Assembly: GCA_030686995.1 (NCBI GenBank)
Contig: CM060681.1
Coordinates: 162,589,333-162,653,332, forward strand
Length of the DNA stretch: 64,000 bases
From: Artemisia argyi
Taxonomy: Eukaryota; Streptophyta; Magnoliopsida; Asterales; Asteraceae
Reading direction: 5' to 3'
Shown here piece by piece: positions 60,687 through 64,000 of this stretch (within the stretch, counting starts at the first letter, position 1; each line of letters opens with the position of its first letter). The notes under the pieces are model-generated. The model did no database searches. It was not told the DNA's origin and saw only the letters and a list, made by a program, of their open reading frames with translations. Both the position numbers and the translations under genes were made by a program.

Positions 60687-61123
60687 TAATAATAAAGTTC
60701 TTATTTCAGCGTAACTTTTTCAATAAGAGCACCCGGTGTAGTGTTCGCCGATCCTACCTGGACTCCTCGCCGTTCTGGCTGCTGCACCACCATGACCTCG
60801 CCATTGCTCGCCGTTGGTGAGCTCTTCGTCTACACGACGAGGTGTTTTACTGACAATGTGCAGGTTCTTTCTTTCATTCTTTCTTTCTTTCTTTTTTCTT
60901 TTGCCAGATGTATATTTGTGTTTTTGTTTGTGTGTTGTGTGTGTGTTTTTGTGTTTGTATGTTTTATTTTTCAGATATATTGTGTGTTTTGGATGGAGAA
61001 GAAGATACGTTTTTTTTTTTTTTTTTTTTTTTTTTTGAAGAAAATGTGGGTTGAAGAATTTGGGTAAAAAACTGAAAAATAAGAGATAACGTCCATTATT
61101 ATTATTATTATTATGATTATTAT
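60687..61123. other. Stretch with T-rich and (ATT)n repeats
   Basis: GC-rich at 60730-60840, then CTTT and TGTG low complexity, a T homopolymer of about 26 bases (61011-61036) and (ATT)n at 61094-61122. A minus-strand frame ending at 60720 is possible but mostly repeat. Confidence 0.45.
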
Positions 61124-61617
61124 TGATGACGTATAGTCTATAGTTGGGCCACGAGCCCAAATGATAGACATTACTAAGCCCAAACCCACCATGAGTGGGC
61201 TATCATGACAAATGACTTGGGCCATAATACCAATGGCTTGGACTCACGAAGTCCGAAGCCCAAATAAACTACCCGGTCATAGGATAAGGATCTTCTATTT
61301 ACGGAATAGATATCCTTATCCCGGTTAAGCATCACGTGTGCGAAGAGTAAGGAGCAAGAAACCTACACGGTTTCTGTGTCCATATATATAGAATGATACA
61401 TTCTCATTAAAGGTACGATTCACACAATCCCTAACTCTTCAACAAAACCCTAAAACCGATTACTTATTCTCACGCCGGAGTCTAATCGTGGGAGACAATC
61501 CTACGATAAGCCTAACGGTGTTGTTTACTTTCTTAGTGCGCAGGTTTCAAGCATTAAGAAGCGAGTTGGTACGAGAGCAAGAGCCCAAACTAGGAACGCC
61601 CAACTTTTGTATCAACA
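61124..61617 (+). repeat. 5' LTR of a Tat-like retrotransposon
   Basis: Its right end TTTGTATCAACA is followed at once by the primer site. The left end is probably TGATGACGTATAG (61124) or TGACGTATAG (61127); only one LTR is in the window. A TATA-like CATATATATAGAATG lies at 61381-61395. Confidence 0.6.
61381..61391 (+). promoter_or_regulatory. TATA box of the Tat-like LTR
   Basis: CATATATATAG about 235 bases before the LTR end is a good position for the element promoter. Confidence 0.5.
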
Positions 61618-61619
61618 AG

Positions 61620-61637
61620 TGGCGCAATCCGTGGGAC
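61620..61637 (+). promoter_or_regulatory. Primer binding site of the Tat-like element
   Basis: TGGCGCAATCCGTGGGAC starts two bases after the LTR end. It resembles the TGGCGCCGTCTGTGGGAA type common in Tat-group elements. Confidence 0.65.
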
Positions 61638-61663
61638 CCAACACTAAGAACTAAGGAACTAGA

Positions 61664-64000
61664 ATGACGAAGAATAAAAATTCAAGCCAGCGGACTCCGC
61701 AGTTGGAAAAAACACGTGACCCCCAGAGGAAGAATCAACAAGATTCGACCCCTAGGCAGGCCTCTGGGACAACCAGCGCGCCTGGTCACCAAGAAACAGG
61801 ACCAACCCAACCTCTCCCAGCGGTGGAATTGCCTGTAAGGACTACCCACATCACCACCGTAGTCCCAAGCGTTGAAGAACTCCAGGGCACTCTCTTCAAT
61901 ACTCCTCACCAAACGGCACCTACAGTGGACAACACTATGCCACCGGTTGCACCTAACAGAGATAGGGTGCCCAATACTGAGGCAGATATTATTGCAGCGA
62001 ATAAGGACGCACCTGATCTAACGTTGGGTAATTTTGTATCCCAAAATTATGAAACCCTAACTGCACTCATGCAAGAAGAAGCGAGGAGAAGGTCGAGTAC
62101 GAGCCTACAAGCCCGGCTCAACTTCAGTCCTGAACGCGAAGCATCATCACCGCGCCACCCACGAGGAAGACGCGAAAATAACAAAAAACGTACCACTATC
62201 TATGATAGGCTGGGTACGACATCTGACTCACAATATTCAGAGGAATATAAAGACGGCGAGAGGCGTACTAACGTTCATTCCAGACTTGGTAATCGAGGGA
62301 TACAAGACAGATTAGGACCTCAACGTTCACCAAGCGAAGGTTCCTCCAGGTCTGGGAGCAAAAGAATTCAGGACAAATTTAGGAGGAGAATATCCCCAAG
62401 TGAAAGCCCCTCAAGTTCTTCCTCTGAAGGAAGCCGGTGCAAGCACCGCAAAAGAGACTACTCCTCCTCCAACGACTCCTCGGACAACGAGGATAAGGAA
62501 ACAGGACATTGGAAGTCAAGAGGAAGACATCGTGAAGAAGAAGACAAAGACATGTCTCTTCCATGGCGTCGCCAGAAAGTTGATGCATTTACACGACGCA
62601 TCAGCGATTATTCTGATCGCAAGAGGAGGCGCATGCCCACTAATGTCAAAACATATGATGGGACAGGTGATCCGGATGACCACCTAAGAATTTTTGAATC
62701 AGCTGCTACTATCGAAAATTGGCCACAACTTGTGTGGTGCCATATGTTTAACTCCACATTAGTAGGGAATGCGCGCACGTGGTTTAGCAAGCTCCCACGA
62801 CGGAGCATCGACAGGTTTGAAGAATTACGGAAAGCATTCCATTTAAACTTCACCCAAAGAAAGAAGTGCGCTAAAAACCCGGTTGAACTAGCCAGAGTAA
62901 AACAGCGCCAATGGGAATCAACTAGTGCTTATATGGAACGCTTTAAAGATGAGTGCATACATGTCAAAGCATGTCCTGAAATCCTAAAAATTTCAGGGTT
63001 CATGAATGGGATTAACAACCCAGAACTCATTCGGAAGCTAAACGACAAGGTTCCCCAAACCTTTGATGAGCTAATGAAGCGCACAAGATCCTTCATACAA
63101 GGAGAAGCAGCCGCTGCGGACAGCAAAAAAGGCTACTCAAATTATAGGCAACAAGAACAGCCTAGGAGACAATCCAATGATCAGAACAGCAACCGCAGCA
63201 AGAATTATCGCAGTGGACGAGATAATGACAAGTATACCCCTCTCACAAAAACTCCGAGGGAAATATTTGTTACAGAAAGAGCAAACTTCCCAAAGCCTCC
63301 GCCAATGCGTACCGCAGAGGACAAGCGCATAGGGAATGGATACTGTGAATATCATGGCCAAAAAGGCTATACAACTAACGAGTGCGTCCAACTACGACAA
63401 CTAATTGAAAAATTAGTAAAGGAAGGCAGAATGGACCACCTTGTAAAAAACATTAAAGAAGGGAAAGACAAACAAAGGAATGGGGGCAAAAAAGAACCTT
63501 CCAAAGACAAAGCGGACGTCATCTACATGATACAGTCATGGCAACGCAAAACAAAACAAAAAGTCAGTCAAAGGTTCTCTTCAGAAAAGGATATATCCTT
63601 CCCTACTTTAGTTGCGGACAACGCAGTAGTGGAGCCACTAACTATTGAGATACATACGGGGGGACACGAGATTCACCGCATGTATATCGATGGAGGGGCA
63701 TCCGCAGATATTCTATATGAACATTGCTTCAAAAGGCTACGACCTGAGATCTAAAGTCAATTGATACCAGCTACAACGTCGCTGACTGGATTCACAGGAG
63801 AAAAGATTTGGCCTATGGGGCAATTGCGCTTGCTAGTAGTTGTGGGCGATGAACAACACTCAAAAGCAACATGGATAAATTTCATGGTAATCAAGTCTCC
63901 CTCACCATACAATGACATCATTGGGAGACCTGGAATATCATCCATGCGCGCTGTACCATCCACAGCACATGGGATGCTCAAATTTCTAGTGGAAGGAGGA
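61664..64000 (+). pseudogene. gag: Tat-type Gag-protease, broken by one stop codon and cut by the window end
   Basis: The ORF starts at ATG 61664, 26 bases after the primer site, and is open for 696 codons. Residues 1-150 are Pro/Thr-rich. An Arg/Ser-rich stretch lies at about 220-285. The Gag core begins near 323 (MPTNVKTYDGTGDPDDHLRI; FMNGINNPELIRKL). A degenerate zinc-binding motif CEYHGQKGYTTNEC lies near 560. The protease active site is MYIDGGASADILYEHCFKRL near 672, in the Tat style (DGG). A TAA at 63752-63754 interrupts it, but the same frame continues to 64000 with LTGFTGEKIWPMGQL and PYNDIIGRPGI, the rest of the protease. So this is one nonsense change, not the normal end. Reverse transcriptase should follow outside the window. 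No frameshift is seen. Confidence 0.88.

Noticed and set aside
60720..61160. 146-codon minus frame
   Set aside because: Most of it is poly-Lys and Asn from T and ATT repeats; only the last 40 residues are complex and match nothing I know.

Overview
This window is repeat-rich nuclear DNA of a flowering plant. The evidence is plant Ty3/gypsy LTR retrotransposons (Athila-like, Tat-like and chromovirus-like Gag remnants), Mutator-like, hAT, Tourist and Stowaway elements, a Helitron-like element and tRNA-type SINEs. It is very AT-rich, with long (TA)n tracts. An asterid such as a member of the daisy family is possible, but nothing seen here proves that. No intact ordinary single-copy host gene is evident. 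The readable coding sequence is element-encoded, captured, degraded or of unknown origin.

Layout, left half. 1-1723 is gene-poor flank. 1724-12733 is a complete, recent LTR retrotransposon on the minus strand: LTRs of about 3.7 kb, target duplication CGTGT, a Met-tRNA-like primer site, one coiled-coil ORF where gag should be, no pol, and an antisense two-exon ORF for a small three-helix membrane protein. 12740-15600 holds a phase-consistent four-exon reading frame of unknown function and a frameshifted fragment of a WIP-type zinc-finger gene. 15.6-17.3 kb carries a SINE, low-complexity repeats and a Tourist-like MITE. 17.6-21.5 kb is a run of four different inverted-repeat elements, each bounded by (TA)n microsatellites. 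22.4-27.8 kb is a three-layer nest: an older repeat split by a Mutator-like element (9-bp target duplication), itself split by a 3.8-kb solo LTR related to the first element.

Layout, right half. 28491-36635 is a recent minus-strand Athila-like element with Gag-protease but no reverse transcriptase. 36.9-41 kb is an older plus-strand Athila remnant whose LTR has a polypurine tract on one side and a primer site on the other. 43595-45828 is a Mutator-like element with about 500-bp terminal repeats. 46729-54138 is a probable Helitron with GC-rich palindromes near both ends, a decayed N-terminal transposase fragment and an unidentified antisense spliced frame. 54.4-56.0 kb is a gypsy gag pseudogene with one LTR. 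57360-57684 is a SINE-like element with a 5S-rRNA-derived head and a 17-bp target duplication. 58.3-60.7 kb holds a tRNA-type SINE, a foldback MITE and a hAT element. 61.1-64.0 kb is the 5' part of a Tat-like retrotransposon cut by the window end.

How it fits together: at least three LTR elements lack all or most of pol yet have near-identical LTRs or intact signals, so they probably moved using proteins supplied by other copies. The DNA elements are almost all short and non-autonomous. Boundaries given to the base rest on visible target-site duplications; the others are approximate.
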